From NCBI GenBank assembly GCA_017421945.1, contig JAFOHD010000002.1, positions 1 through 38,683 on the forward strand: DNA of 38,683 nucleotides, read 5' to 3'. The notes under the pieces were generated by a model, which searched no databases, was not told where the DNA came from, and was given only the letters and a program-made list of their open reading frames with translations. Below, piece by piece: positions 8,119 through 15,863 of the stretch. Numbering within the stretch: position 1 is the first letter of the stretch; the number at the start of each line of letters is the position of its first letter. The position numbers were made by a program, and so were the translations under genes. The DNA is from Alistipes sp. (GTDB lineage Bacteria > Bacteroidota > Bacteroidia > Bacteroidales > Rikenellaceae).

Positions 8119-10359
8119 CTACATCTTCGAGCGGTTGAGTGCAGCCCAATTCTTCTGCACACCCGCATGCTCGAGGAAGTAACGCTGTGCCTTGAGCAGG
8201 TTACGTGCCTGAAGCACCATGGCCTTGGTCTCGCTCAACACCGTCAGATAGAACATACTTGCCGTAGTGTTACCCTCGCCTGCGTTGATACGCACAAGCT
8301 CCGACTTGATTGTTACAGCAATGCGCTCGAAGAGCTCGTCACGCATGGTAAGCACAGTGTCAATATCGCCGAAGTCGTTGGCATTAATCATGCGGTTGAT
8401 GCTGCCGTAAATCTCGGCCACATCGTCGTTGATACGCTTCAAATCTTCGGTCTGCTGCTCCGACATGCCCTTGTGGTTGTTGTCAATATGGTCAAAGGCT
8501 GGGCGGGTGATATGCACCAGCGACTTGGCCATCTCGTTAAGGTAATCAACCACCTGTATATAATAGAGGGACAACTCAAGTCCCGAGCCCTTCATCTTGC
8601 GCAACGCCGGCATCAGGCTGTACTTAATCTTGTGACACTGGGTATAAATCTCATCAGACTCACGCACCAAATCCTTCAGCGCACGGCGGTCCTCCTTGAA
8701 CACAGCAACCAGCGTGCGGTCGTAAATCTTGGTGGTAACCTTCATCATGTGGCAGACCTCGTCAAGAACGTTGTCCACAACATCGTTCTCGGTTGCCGAC
8801 TCGGGCATAGACTCCTTCGACTTCGATGATTTGAAGTTGCTCTTAATCAACATGTAGGCACAAGCGATGGTCACCACGACAAAGGCAGGAATACCGCCCC
8901 AGATAAGCAGCAAGCCAACAATAATTGCAATGATGAATGCTCCGATGCCTGTCACAAACCAACCCATGACAACGGTCATAACGCCTGTAATACGGTGTAC
9001 GGCTGACTCGCGGCCCCACGCCTTGTCGGCAAGTGAAGAACCCATGGCAACCATAAAGCAAACGTAGGTTGTAGAGAGTGGCAACTTGAGCGACGTACCC
9101 ACCGAGATGAGCAGAGCCGCAGTGGTGAGATTAACCACGGCACGAATCTTATCGTAAGGGGCACCGTTCTTCTCAACATCCTCATACTCGAAACGCTTGC
9201 CCACGAACTCCTTGACCGAAGCAGGCACTACCCTGTCGAGGAAGTTTGACATGGCGAGCGAAGCACGCACGATAGAGCGCGAAAAGACGTTTGAGTCCTG
9301 CTCGCCGGCAATGATATCATCACCCTGACCCGCAAGCGAAATCTCGGTCTGCGACACGTTCATAGACTTGGTGGAGGTCCACAACGTAAGCACCATAACC
9401 ACACCCGAAAGCAGCATCCATATAAACTGTGCGGGCAAATTCTGGTTCAAGCCCTCCATGAGAATTGTGTTTGAGCCGGCCTCCCTGGCAATGTTGTAAG
9501 CATCGAGGCCCGCGATAGGCACACCGATGAAGTTCACAAGGTCGTTACCTGCAAATGCCAATGCCAGAGCGAATGTACCCGAGAGGATGTTTATACGCAG
9601 GATATTGATTCTGAAGAGCTGCATGAACGCCAGCACAACAGAGCAGAATATCCAGCAAAGGATAAGTGCCAAAAGCAGATTGTCGCTAATCCAATTATAC
9701 ATGGCTGTGCCCGCCAGAATACCCTTCAGGGCCTTGAACACAGCGAAATAGGCAATAGCCGTGAACGACGCACCACACCAGATGGCTCCCAGCTTACGGA
9801 AAATCGTGAGGTAACGGAACGAGAACAGAAGGCGTGACACCCACATAATCAGCGTACCGAACACAAAAGCTATGATAACCGAAAGAAGGATTGCCGAGAT
9901 AACTCCCATGGCGCGGGTGGTGTTGATGAAGCCTCCCAGATTTGAGATAGAGAGCGAGGCATCGCCGCTAATCTTGTAGAGCGACACCGAAATGGCTGCT
10001 CCCAACAAGCTGAAAATCAACGCCACAGTTGTCGATGTGGGCAGACCCAGCGAGTTGTAGATATCAAGCAAAATGACATTGGCAAACATCACACTCACAT
10101 AGAGCATCATAATCTCGTGAAAAGTGAAGAGCCCAGGGTTGAACATACCGCTGCGGGCAACCTCCATCATACCACTTGAGGTAAGCACACCAATGATGAT
10201 TCCGACAGATGCCACGGCAAGAATGGTGCGCATCTTGGCAACCTTGGAACCGATAGCTGCGTTAAGGAAATTAACGGCGTCATTTGTTACGCCGACATAG
10301 AGACCCGACACCGCCAAAATGGCAAGCACGGCTAAAACTACAGTGTAAAATTCACTCAT
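8119..10359 (-). CDS. PiT-family inorganic phosphate transporter with C-terminal PhoU-like domain
   Basis: The protein has 746 residues, longer than classical PitA (about 500) because of an added soluble tail. The N-terminal half holds the PiT signature VGVTNDAVNFLNAAIGSK. A second, related repeat follows near residue 270 (FALALAFAGNDLVNFIGVPI). At least ten hydrophobic segments are readable. From about residue 530 a hydrophilic helical region (DNVLDEVCHMMKVTTKIYDR onward) resembles PhoU, a four-helix family that senses or controls phosphate import. Import of phosphate driven by an ion gradient is expected. This architecture is common in Bacteroidota. The gene has its own promoter (10424-10454) and terminator. 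No recognisable Pho box is seen. Confidence 0.92.
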   Translation of the reverse strand: MSEFYTVVLAVLAILAVSGLYVGVTNDAVNFLNAAIGSKVAKMRTILAVASVGIIIGVLTSSGMMEVARSGMFNPGLFTFHEIMMLYVSVMFANVILLDIYNSLGLPTSTTVALIFSLLGAAISVSLYKISGDASLSISNLGGFINTTRAMGVISAILLSVIIAFVFGTLIMWVSRLLFSFRYLTIFRKLGAIWCGASFTAIAYFAVFKALKGILAGTAMYNWISDNLLLALILCWIFCSVVLAFMQLFRINILRINILSGTFALALAFAGNDLVNFIGVPIAGLDAYNIAREAGSNTILMEGLNQNLPAQFIWMLLSGVVMVLTLWTSTKSMNVSQTEISLAGQGDDIIAGEQDSNVFSRSIVRASLAMSNFLDRVVPASVKEFVGKRFEYEDVEKNGAPYDKIRAVVNLTTAALLISVGTSLKLPLSTTYVCFMVAMGSSLADKAWGRESAVHRITGVMTVVMGWFVTGIGAFIIAIIVGLLLIWGGIPAFVVVTIACAYMLIKSNFKSSKSKESMPESATENDVVDNVLDEVCHMMKVTTKIYDRTLVAVFKEDRRALKDLVRESDEIYTQCHKIKYSLMPALRKMKGSGLELSLYYIQVVDYLNEMAKSLVHITRPAFDHIDNNHKGMSEQQTEDLKRINDDVAEIYGSINRMINANDFGDIDTVLTMRDELFERIAVTIKSELVRINAGEGNTTASMFYLTVLSETKAMVLQARNLLKAQRYFLEHAGVQKNWAALNRSKM

Positions 10360-10423
10360 AAATCATAGATTTTCGACCTCAGGAAAACGCAGTTTTCCGC
10401 ACAAATGGTCGGATTTCAGTCTC

Positions 10424-10454
10424 CAAAGTTACTCAATATGGTCAATATTACAAT
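10424..10454 (-). promoter_or_regulatory. Promoter of the phosphate transporter gene
   Basis: On the minus strand TAACTTTG (10431-10424) is a perfect -7 match and ATTG (10454-10451) lies exactly 19 bases upstream. The -7 box is about 65 bases before the start codon. Confidence 0.65.
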
Positions 10455-10521
10455 GTATGTAGTCGTTTCTTAACATAAATTTAACGTCATTAACGACCTA
10501 AACCTAAGCGGAAAACAACGC

Positions 10522-10974
10522 CTAAAGATTGTCCTCGGCGTACCACTCGGCAAACGACGTGGCGGTCTCGTGCAGACGCAGCGAATAGAGCTCCACCTCG
10601 TCGGGCAACGCCTCGAGCAGACGCTCGGCAAAGTCGGCAAGCATATTCTCGCACGTGGGCTGGTAATCGACCATCACTATATTGCTGTAATACTCCGAAA
10701 GCATGCCTCGCAACTGAAGGCCCTGCTCGGTGCGGCGCATGATGAACGAGTGGTCAAGACGCGATATAATCTGCTCATTCACAATGCGTTTGAGCAATCC
10801 GAAATCCATAACCATGCCCTGCTTGGGATCGTAGGCATCGTCCGAAGGCTCGCCCTTGATTGTGACAAACAGTCGGTAGGAGTGGCCGTGAATCTCACGA
10901 CACGCACCATCGTAACCCTCAAGCGAGTGGGCGGCCTCGAAACTAAACTCCTTGGTAAGTCGTATGGTAGCCAT
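10522..10974 (-). CDS. queD: 6-carboxytetrahydropterin synthase (QueD/PTPS family)
   Basis: This 150-residue protein is a normal-length member of the QueD/6-pyruvoyl-tetrahydropterin synthase family. In queuosine biosynthesis QueD turns dihydroneopterin triphosphate into 6-carboxytetrahydropterin. Zinc ligands His16 (FEAAHSL), His29 and His31 (REIHGHSY), catalytic Cys25 just before them, Asp74-His75 (SRLDHSF) and the substrate-binding glutamate in PTCENMLADF and RLHETATSF are all present. It is the last gene of the minus-strand run and is separated from the PAP2 gene by 30 bases. No queC or queE is in the window, so assignment to queuosine rather than another pterin route is from family knowledge. 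Confidence 0.9.
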   Translation of the reverse strand: MATIRLTKEFSFEAAHSLEGYDGACREIHGHSYRLFVTIKGEPSDDAYDPKQGMVMDFGLLKRIVNEQIISRLDHSFIMRRTEQGLQLRGMLSEYYSNIVMVDYQPTCENMLADFAERLLEALPDEVELYSLRLHETATSFAEWYAEDNL

Positions 10975-11004
10975 AGGTTAAATATTTAGTCGTTATAACT
11001 TGGT

Positions 11005-11595
11005 TTATTCTCGGGTTTTCAATTGCAAAACACGCTTCACGCCCTGCACCACACCCACGGCCAAAGCCACCGAGCAGAGTCCTGTGAGCAGGCCCAGCAC
11101 GATATCAAAAGGGAAATGGAAAGCAAGGTAAATTCTTGAATAGCAGACCACTACCGTCATAGCAGCCACAACGCACCACATCCACCATCGGCGCACATAC
11201 CCCCCCGACAACAGAGCCATGGCAACAGTAGTTGCGGCGTGTGCCGACACAGTGCCGTACCTGCCGCCCGCCTTGACCACATGGATGGCATCCTGCAACT
11301 CAGGCGTATGCATGGGGCGCAGGCGTGCGGGGAACTCGGGCCACAGGTTCTTAAGAAGGCCCACATGCTTGAATATGCCGGCAATCATGTCCGACAAGCC
11401 CAGAGCGATGCCCACCACCACGACAAACAGAGCCACTCCGCGCCAGCCACTGTCGCGCCATACCATATATAGCACAAGCACATACAACCACGACCATGCT
11501 ACGGGATTTGACGCCGCAAGCATCAGCGAATCGACAAACTCGCCGCCGTCGAAGTTAAGCCACAGAAACAGATTATGGTCGAAGCTGTAATTCAT
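11005..11595 (-). CDS. PAP2-family membrane phosphatase
   Basis: This 196-residue integral membrane protein has about five hydrophobic segments and the PAP2 phosphatase motifs: RLRP near residue 91 (motif 1), GTVSAHAATT (motif 2, histidine acting as acid) and SRIYLAFHFPFD (motif 3, nucleophilic histidine plus aspartate). Such enzymes remove phosphate from lipid phosphates such as undecaprenyl pyrophosphate or phosphatidylglycerol phosphate at the outer face of the inner membrane. The lysine of motif 1 (usually K-x6-RP) is displaced: the nearest upstream lysine is ten residues from the arginine. Stop and start with the exchanger gene are only three bases apart. The substrate is not readable. 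Confidence 0.85.
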   Translation of the reverse strand: MNYSFDHNLFLWLNFDGGEFVDSLMLAASNPVAWSWLYVLVLYMVWRDSGWRGVALFVVVVGIALGLSDMIAGIFKHVGLLKNLWPEFPARLRPMHTPELQDAIHVVKAGGRYGTVSAHAATTVAMALLSGGYVRRWWMWCVVAAMTVVVCYSRIYLAFHFPFDIVLGLLTGLCSVALAVGVVQGVKRVLQLKTRE

Positions 11596-11598
11596 GCG

Positions 11599-12552
11599 TT
11601 ACTTCATCAATACGATAACGTATGCCACATAGAACATGAAGAAAATCACACCCTCCAGGCGTGTGATGCGTCGCTTGCCCATCATAAGTGCCGACAGCAA
11701 CAGCAACACAGCCGACACTACCACCATGCCTAGGTCAATCTGCGTGATGTCACCCATGGTAAGAGGGCTGACCGAAGCACTCGCGCCCAGGATGAGCAGT
11801 ATGTTTGCCACATTAGAGCCCAGAATGTTACCCAAGGCCAGCGAAGGCTTGCCGCTGACGATGGCCGAGATACTCGACGCAAGCTCGGGCAGAGAGGTGC
11901 CCGCCGCAACGATTGTAATGGCGATGATTGACTCGCTCACACCCCACGCTCGTGCTATGGCTGTGGCAGAGTCAAGACACATGTTTCCTCCATAGATAAG
12001 TCCTGCAAGACCCACGATGATAAAGACTATAATCTTCATCCAGCCCATCTTGGGAGAGTTGTCATCGGCCTGCTCGGCAGCACCCTCCTTGCGGGCAGAG
12101 CGTATCGAGTAGATGATTGTTGCCACATACAGCAGCAACAGAATAATACCCTCCACACGGTTGATGGTATCCTCGGGCGAGATTCTAAACAGGCGGTCGG
12201 CGGTGGCTATCCACAACAGCAGCGACACGCCTATGCAGATGGGGATGTCGCGGCGTACATTCTCGCGTGTAATCTCCACAGGGCGTATCATGGCACAAAT
12301 GCCGAGAATGACCAGCGTGTTGAAGATGTTTGAGCCCGTGACATTTCCGATGGCCATTGACGAGCTGCCCTTCAGGGCCGACATGAAGCTGACGGTGAGC
12401 TCGGGCATGGATGTACCCACCGCCATGACCGTCAATCCGATGATAAACTCGGGCACACGAAAACGTGCTGCCATGCCCACACAGCCACGGGTGAGCATAT
12501 CGGCGCAAAAGGTGATAAGCGCCAGTCCTATGATTAAAAAAACGTAATCCAT
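11599..12552 (-). CDS. Sodium/calcium exchanger family protein (CaCA, YrbG-like)
   Basis: This 317-residue inner-membrane antiporter has about ten hydrophobic segments arranged as two inverted halves, standard for the CaCA superfamily. The alpha-1 repeat reads GTSMPELTVSF with GNVTGSNIFNTL, and the alpha-2 repeat GTSLPELASS with GNILGSNVANILLI; both carry the ion-binding glutamates. The hydrophilic loop between the halves (SARKEGAAEQADDNSPKMG) is short, as in bacterial YrbG-like exchangers. Calcium or other cation export in exchange for sodium or protons is expected. It lies between a SPOR-like gene (22 bases upstream) and the PAP2 gene (3 bases downstream). Confidence 0.92.
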   Translation of the reverse strand: MDYVFLIIGLALITFCADMLTRGCVGMAARFRVPEFIIGLTVMAVGTSMPELTVSFMSALKGSSSMAIGNVTGSNIFNTLVILGICAMIRPVEITRENVRRDIPICIGVSLLLWIATADRLFRISPEDTINRVEGIILLLLYVATIIYSIRSARKEGAAEQADDNSPKMGWMKIIVFIIVGLAGLIYGGNMCLDSATAIARAWGVSESIIAITIVAAGTSLPELASSISAIVSGKPSLALGNILGSNVANILLILGASASVSPLTMGDITQIDLGMVVVSAVLLLLSALMMGKRRITRLEGVIFFMFYVAYVIVLMK

Positions 12553-12574
12553 AATTCAAACTCTTTCCTTGTTG

Positions 12575-13057
12575 TTACTCTTCCTCCTCCAGCTCGGGCT
12601 CTACGACCTCCAGCTCGGGGCGGATGACAAACTCTGCGATGTCAATCTCACGGCTCTGCGTAATGGCCTTGGGGAATACCGTGCGGAAACGCCACAACTC
12701 AATGATGGCCTCCTCCTTGGTGAGGTACCTACCAGCTGCCACATAGAACGAGGGGCTCTCGTAATACATCTCGACCTTGATGTCGGGGAACGACTCCTCG
12801 AAGGTCTGCTTCGCCTTGTTGGCATTCTCGCGCGCCGTCTGGCTGTTGTCGGAGAGAATCAGAATGGTGTAGCCATTGACCTTGGTGCGCTTGGGACGCG
12901 CCTCAACACTCTGCACCGTCTGCGCAACATCGCCCTTCTCGACAACCGTCACAGGGTTGGAGCCCGCAGCAAGGCGGTTCTTGACACTCGAGAGATTCTG
13001 CGCCGAGGCTCCCACAGCCCCCGCAATCAACAAGAGGGTAAAAATCAATTTCTTCAT
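12575..13057 (-). CDS. Exported SPOR-like protein with acidic tail
   Basis: The protein has 160 residues, with a signal peptide at 1-19 (ending GASA). The region from about 60 to 140 (GYTILILSDNSQTARENANK through FYVAAGRYLTKEEAIIELW) has the pattern of a SPOR domain: a strand, a helix of residues picked up along a sequence, then Y-V-x-A-G-x-Y with following helix. SPOR domains bind denuded peptidoglycan glycan strands. The last 15 residues are nearly all acidic (PELEVVEPELEEEE). The protein would act in the periplasm. It follows the LEA-like lipoprotein by only six bases. The SPOR assignment is by pattern, not by a catalytic residue. Confidence 0.72.
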   Translation of the reverse strand: MKKLIFTLLLIAGAVGASAQNLSSVKNRLAAGSNPVTVVEKGDVAQTVQSVEARPKRTKVNGYTILILSDNSQTARENANKAKQTFEESFPDIKVEMYYESPSFYVAAGRYLTKEEAIIELWRFRTVFPKAITQSREIDIAEFVIRPELEVVEPELEEEE

Positions 13058-13063
13058 ATTATT

Positions 13064-13549
13064 TTACTTTTGCTGTTTCACAATATTACACAAATGCTCA
13101 ACCTCGGCAGCCGAGAGTAGTTCGGTAAGTCGGGTGGCGGCTATCCTCTCACGGCGTGAGACCCATCCTCGGCGCACACGCAGCTCGCCATCGACCTCCA
13201 CCTGCGACACATCGCCCTGCGAGAGCATCTCTTTAAGTTTGAGGGTGAGCGAGTTACGCACAACACTTACCTTCAGCGGCAGCACAACACTCTGCCGGCC
13301 ACGCCCCACCCTGACACTCTGCTCAAGGCTCACGACCACCTGACGCCGCCCCTCAATGCCAAAGCGCAGACGGCACTCACGCAGGGTAAACACCCCGCCA
13401 TGGTTATCCACCTCCACACGCAGTTCCGCCGCCGAGGGGTACTCTCCACCCTCAAGCAGTTGCAACTCAACGCCCTCAACACCTATGCGGCGGCCATCAC
13501 CTCCGCACGCCGTGAGCAGCAGCAACGCTATGACGATGACTATCCTCAT
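13064..13549 (-). CDS. Small lipoprotein with LEA-like beta-sandwich pattern
   Basis: The protein has about 161 residues. It begins MRIVIVIALLLLTACGGDG, a textbook lipoprotein signal with the modified cysteine at residue 15. The body alternates hydrophobic and charged strands (VELQLLEGGEYPSAAELRVE, then FTLRECRLRFGI), similar to LEA14-type domains. The true start is settled by the overlap with menG: ATGA, in which the menG stop TGA and this gene's ATG share bases. The longer frame starting 57 bases upstream lies within menG and would bury the signal peptide. Function is unknown; translational coupling to menG is implied. Confidence 0.72.
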   Translation of the reverse strand: MRIVIVIALLLLTACGGDGRRIGVEGVELQLLEGGEYPSAAELRVEVDNHGGVFTLRECRLRFGIEGRRQVVVSLEQSVRVGRGRQSVVLPLKVSVVRNSLTLKLKEMLSQGDVSQVEVDGELRVRRGWVSRRERIAATRLTELLSAAEVEHLCNIVKQQK

Positions 13550-14265
13550 GGCTTCTGCGCTATGTAAATCTGCGCTATGCCGAAGCTCTGACTGCGGCGA
13601 TGACACTCCCTGAAACCCACACGCTCCATGAGTGCAAGCACCTGCTCGGGCGAGGAGAACTCAGCAATCGAGTCGGGCAGGTAGTCATAGGCCTGCCTAT
13701 CCTTCGACACCATGCCTCCCACAGGCTTCATTATATGCTCGGAGTAGAACTTGTAGGCCTTGCGTACCAGGAAGTTACGAGGTGTGGAGAACTCCAGGAT
13801 TACGATGTGACCTCCGCTGCGCAGCGAACGCCATATCTCGCTGAGACCCTTCTCCACATCGGCGAAGTTGCGCACACCAAACGCCACCGTAACCACATCC
13901 AGCACACCATCGGCGACATCCAGCGCCTCGGCATCGCCCTGATAAAGAGCTATGTGGTCATCCAGCCCCAGGCGGCGCACCTTTGCGGCTGCCACCTCAA
14001 GCATATTCTCCGACAAATCGACTCCCATGATGCGTGCCTTGGGTATGCGCTGCGCCATCTTTATGGCCAGATCGCCCGTGCCCGTAGCAAGGTCCATGAT
14101 GCGCTCGGGCCTCAGGCGGCGCACAATGCGCACCACACGTCTGCGCCACAGCCTGTCAATCGAGAACGAGAGAATGTGATTCAATCGGTCATAGGTGGGG
14201 GCTATGTTATCAAACATCTCCCTTACCTCCTGCTTCTTGTCCTTTTCTGTGTTATATGGTTTCAT
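13546..14265 (-). CDS. menG: Demethylmenaquinone methyltransferase
   Basis: This 239-residue SAM-dependent methyltransferase of the UbiE/MenG family carries out the last step of menaquinone synthesis by methylating demethylmenaquinone. Family features in order are MFDNIAPTYDRLNHILSF, the SAM-binding motif IMDLATGTGDLAIKMA, GVDLSENMLEVA, and the hallmark VAFGVRNFADVEKGL with MLRP-like SLRSGGHIVILEFSTP. Bacteroidota use menaquinone, so menG is preferred to ubiE. The gene sits 11 bases downstream of the FtsX-like permease and ends in an ATGA overlap with the lipoprotein gene. Other men genes are not in the window. Confidence 0.94.
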   Translation of the reverse strand: MKPYNTEKDKKQEVREMFDNIAPTYDRLNHILSFSIDRLWRRRVVRIVRRLRPERIMDLATGTGDLAIKMAQRIPKARIMGVDLSENMLEVAAAKVRRLGLDDHIALYQGDAEALDVADGVLDVVTVAFGVRNFADVEKGLSEIWRSLRSGGHIVILEFSTPRNFLVRKAYKFYSEHIMKPVGGMVSKDRQAYDYLPDSIAEFSSPEQVLALMERVGFRECHRRSQSFGIAQIYIAQKP

Positions 14266-14276
14266 TACTCACTTGT

Positions 14277-15530
14277 TTACAACTTATATTTCAGCGACTG
14301 CTCGGGACGAAGGCGTGCAACCATAGCCGAGGGCAGCACCATGACCAGCACCGTGGCCGCCAGCGTGGCGAGGTTGAGCACCACCCACCACCACAGTTCC
14401 CACCTCACGGGCAGGAAGGCGAGCATATAGCCCTCGGGGTCGAGCTTTATGGGGTGCCACACAGCCTGCACGGCAACAACCGCCAAACCGACCACATTGC
14501 CCCACACCGCACCCTTCACAAAGAGCAGTGCCGCGCGGTAGAGGAACACCTTGCGGATGGCACCGTTACGCATTCCCTGAGCCTTAAGCACTCCTATCGT
14601 GCCTATGCGCTCAAAGACCATGATGAGCATGGCGGCAGCCATATTAAATAGCAGCACCACCATCATTATGAGGATTATGGTCTGTGCAATAACCGTATGG
14701 GCCTTGAGCCAGTCAAAGACCACGGGGTAACGCATCTGCATAGTGGCAGCCAACGCCGACACCGCACCACTCTCATCGGGCAACTCCATGATAAGGTCGT
14801 CAATCTGTGCCGCAACCTTGTCGGCATGCTTGGGATTGTGCAGCACAACATCGTAGCCCGTAATCTGACCCTCGCCCCAGCCCGCCAGACGTCGTACATC
14901 TCGCACATCGGCAAGGGCTATGCCACTATCCATCTCCTCCATGCCCGTGGAGAAGATGCCCGCCACGCGAAAGCTGTCACGCCGAGGTTTGGTGGCAGAG
15001 TCAAGGTAAAGAATCTCTATCTTTGAGCCCACCTCAACGGCCAGACGGCGTGCCATGGAGAGCGAAATGAGCAGTTGCTTGGTGCGTGCCTCGGCCGTAA
15101 AGTCGGGCATCTCGCCCTGCATCATCTTCGACCGCCACCACTCCAGAGGATACCCCTCGGCCACGCCCTTAAGCTGCACTCCCACAACATTGTCGCCACT
15201 CTTGACCATACATCCCACGGTGGCATACTCGCCCACCGCAGCCACACCCTCAAGGGTTGCCACCTGCCGACGAAACTCACCATCGGAGGCCATCACCTGC
15301 GCCTCGCTGCGACCAAATCCCGACACATCCACCACAGCCACATCGGATGAAAAGCCACGGAAGTCGCTCGCAATCTCCTCACGGAAACCGACAAAGACCG
15401 ACAGGGTGACAATCATCACCGCCAATGCCAATGCCACGGTGATGGCGGCAATACGCATCATGACCACGCCACGCTCTGCGCCACCACCCCGCTCCATGCG
15501 TCGGGCAAGCATATATTCCAAACCCATCAT
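14277..15530 (-). CDS. FtsX-like ABC permease (LolC/LolE or MacB type)
   Basis: The protein has 417 residues. One membrane helix near residues 25-50 (the AITVALALAVMIVTLSVFVG stretch) is followed by a periplasmic domain of about 210 residues (MacB_PCD-like) and three C-terminal membrane segments that form the FtsX domain (VIAQTIILIMMVVLLFNMAA, then FERIGTIGVLKAQGMRNGAI). The latter phrase is highly typical of LolE-like subunits that extract lipoproteins from the inner membrane. No ATPase gene is adjacent, so its partner must be encoded elsewhere. It is first in the seven-gene minus run and is read from the promoter at 15637-15644. Two ATGs in a row at 15530 and 15527 leave the exact start open. 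Confidence 0.88.
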   Translation of the reverse strand: MMGLEYMLARRMERGGGAERGVVMMRIAAITVALALAVMIVTLSVFVGFREEIASDFRGFSSDVAVVDVSGFGRSEAQVMASDGEFRRQVATLEGVAAVGEYATVGCMVKSGDNVVGVQLKGVAEGYPLEWWRSKMMQGEMPDFTAEARTKQLLISLSMARRLAVEVGSKIEILYLDSATKPRRDSFRVAGIFSTGMEEMDSGIALADVRDVRRLAGWGEGQITGYDVVLHNPKHADKVAAQIDDLIMELPDESGAVSALAATMQMRYPVVFDWLKAHTVIAQTIILIMMVVLLFNMAAAMLIMVFERIGTIGVLKAQGMRNGAIRKVFLYRAALLFVKGAVWGNVVGLAVVAVQAVWHPIKLDPEGYMLAFLPVRWELWWWVVLNLATLAATVLVMVLPSAMVARLRPEQSLKYKL

Positions 15531-15636
15531 CTATCGTGCTGCAACAATGTCACTTAACATCCTCGGCATCGCCCACTGCACACGCTTCAACACAAGGCAG
15601 CCACGTTGCGAGGTGTTATTTTAGTCAAAATCAGCA

Positions 15637-15644
15637 CAAAGTTA
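15637..15644 (-). promoter_or_regulatory. -7 element for the FtsX-menG-queD run
   Basis: The minus strand reads TAACTTTG, a perfect -7 match, about 105 bases upstream of the FtsX-like start. No clear -33 box is seen. It is 13 bases from the opposite-strand -7 element at 15658-15665, so the two promoters overlap. Confidence 0.6.
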
Positions 15645-15657
15645 CGCAAAATTTTCG

Positions 15658-15665
15658 TACTTTTG
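15658..15665 (+). promoter_or_regulatory. -7 element for the YugP-SGNH-MBOAT operon
   Basis: TACTTTTG matches TAnnTTTG perfectly. Transcription would start near 15672, leaving a leader of about 190 bases before the peptidase ATG. Confidence 0.6.
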
Positions 15666-15671
15666 CATAAT

Positions 15672-15863
15672 TGAAGGTGCGAAGGTTACCTTTTATGGTA
15701 AAATCCTCGCTCCGCACATACTCCATGGTGGCGAATTGCCGTTATCGGTAGTAGAAATTTTATCTTAAAACGGAAAATTATGTTGGAATTATTGTACGCA
15801 GCACAGGATTACGGAGTGCAATCGGGCGCGCTGTGAATATCACAGGGCGGCTCGCTGATATTG
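15672..15863 (+). other. Long 5' leader of the zinc peptidase operon
   Basis: The leader can fold: GTGCG (15677-15681) pairs with CGCAC (15713-15717), and inside it TTACC (15686-15690) pairs with GGTAA (15697-15701). Two 18-codon reading frames lie in it, 15695-15751 and 15780-15836. The second, MLELLYAAQDYGVQSGAL, is in frame with the peptidase and ends at a TGA 27 bases before its ATG. Whether these are translated leader peptides, a regulatory fold, or remnants of a longer N terminus is not decidable here. Confidence 0.4.
15831..15845. repeat. Perfect inverted repeat CTGTGA-ATA-TCACAG
   Basis: Six-base arms around a three-base centre lie about 19 bases before the peptidase start codon, and the in-frame TGA sits in the left arm. 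It resembles a protein-binding palindrome more than a terminator, as no T run follows. The arms are close to CRP-type half sites but the spacing is too short for a standard CRP site. Confidence 0.5.

Noticed and set aside
8167..8829. Plus-strand frame of 220 codons opposite the PhoU-like tail of the phosphate transporter
   Set aside because: No recognisable domain and an antisense composition; the minus-strand gene is certain.
15831..15845. CRP/FNR-type site
   Set aside because: The half sites TGTGA and TCACA are present but the spacer is three bases rather than six, so a standard CRP dimer would not fit.
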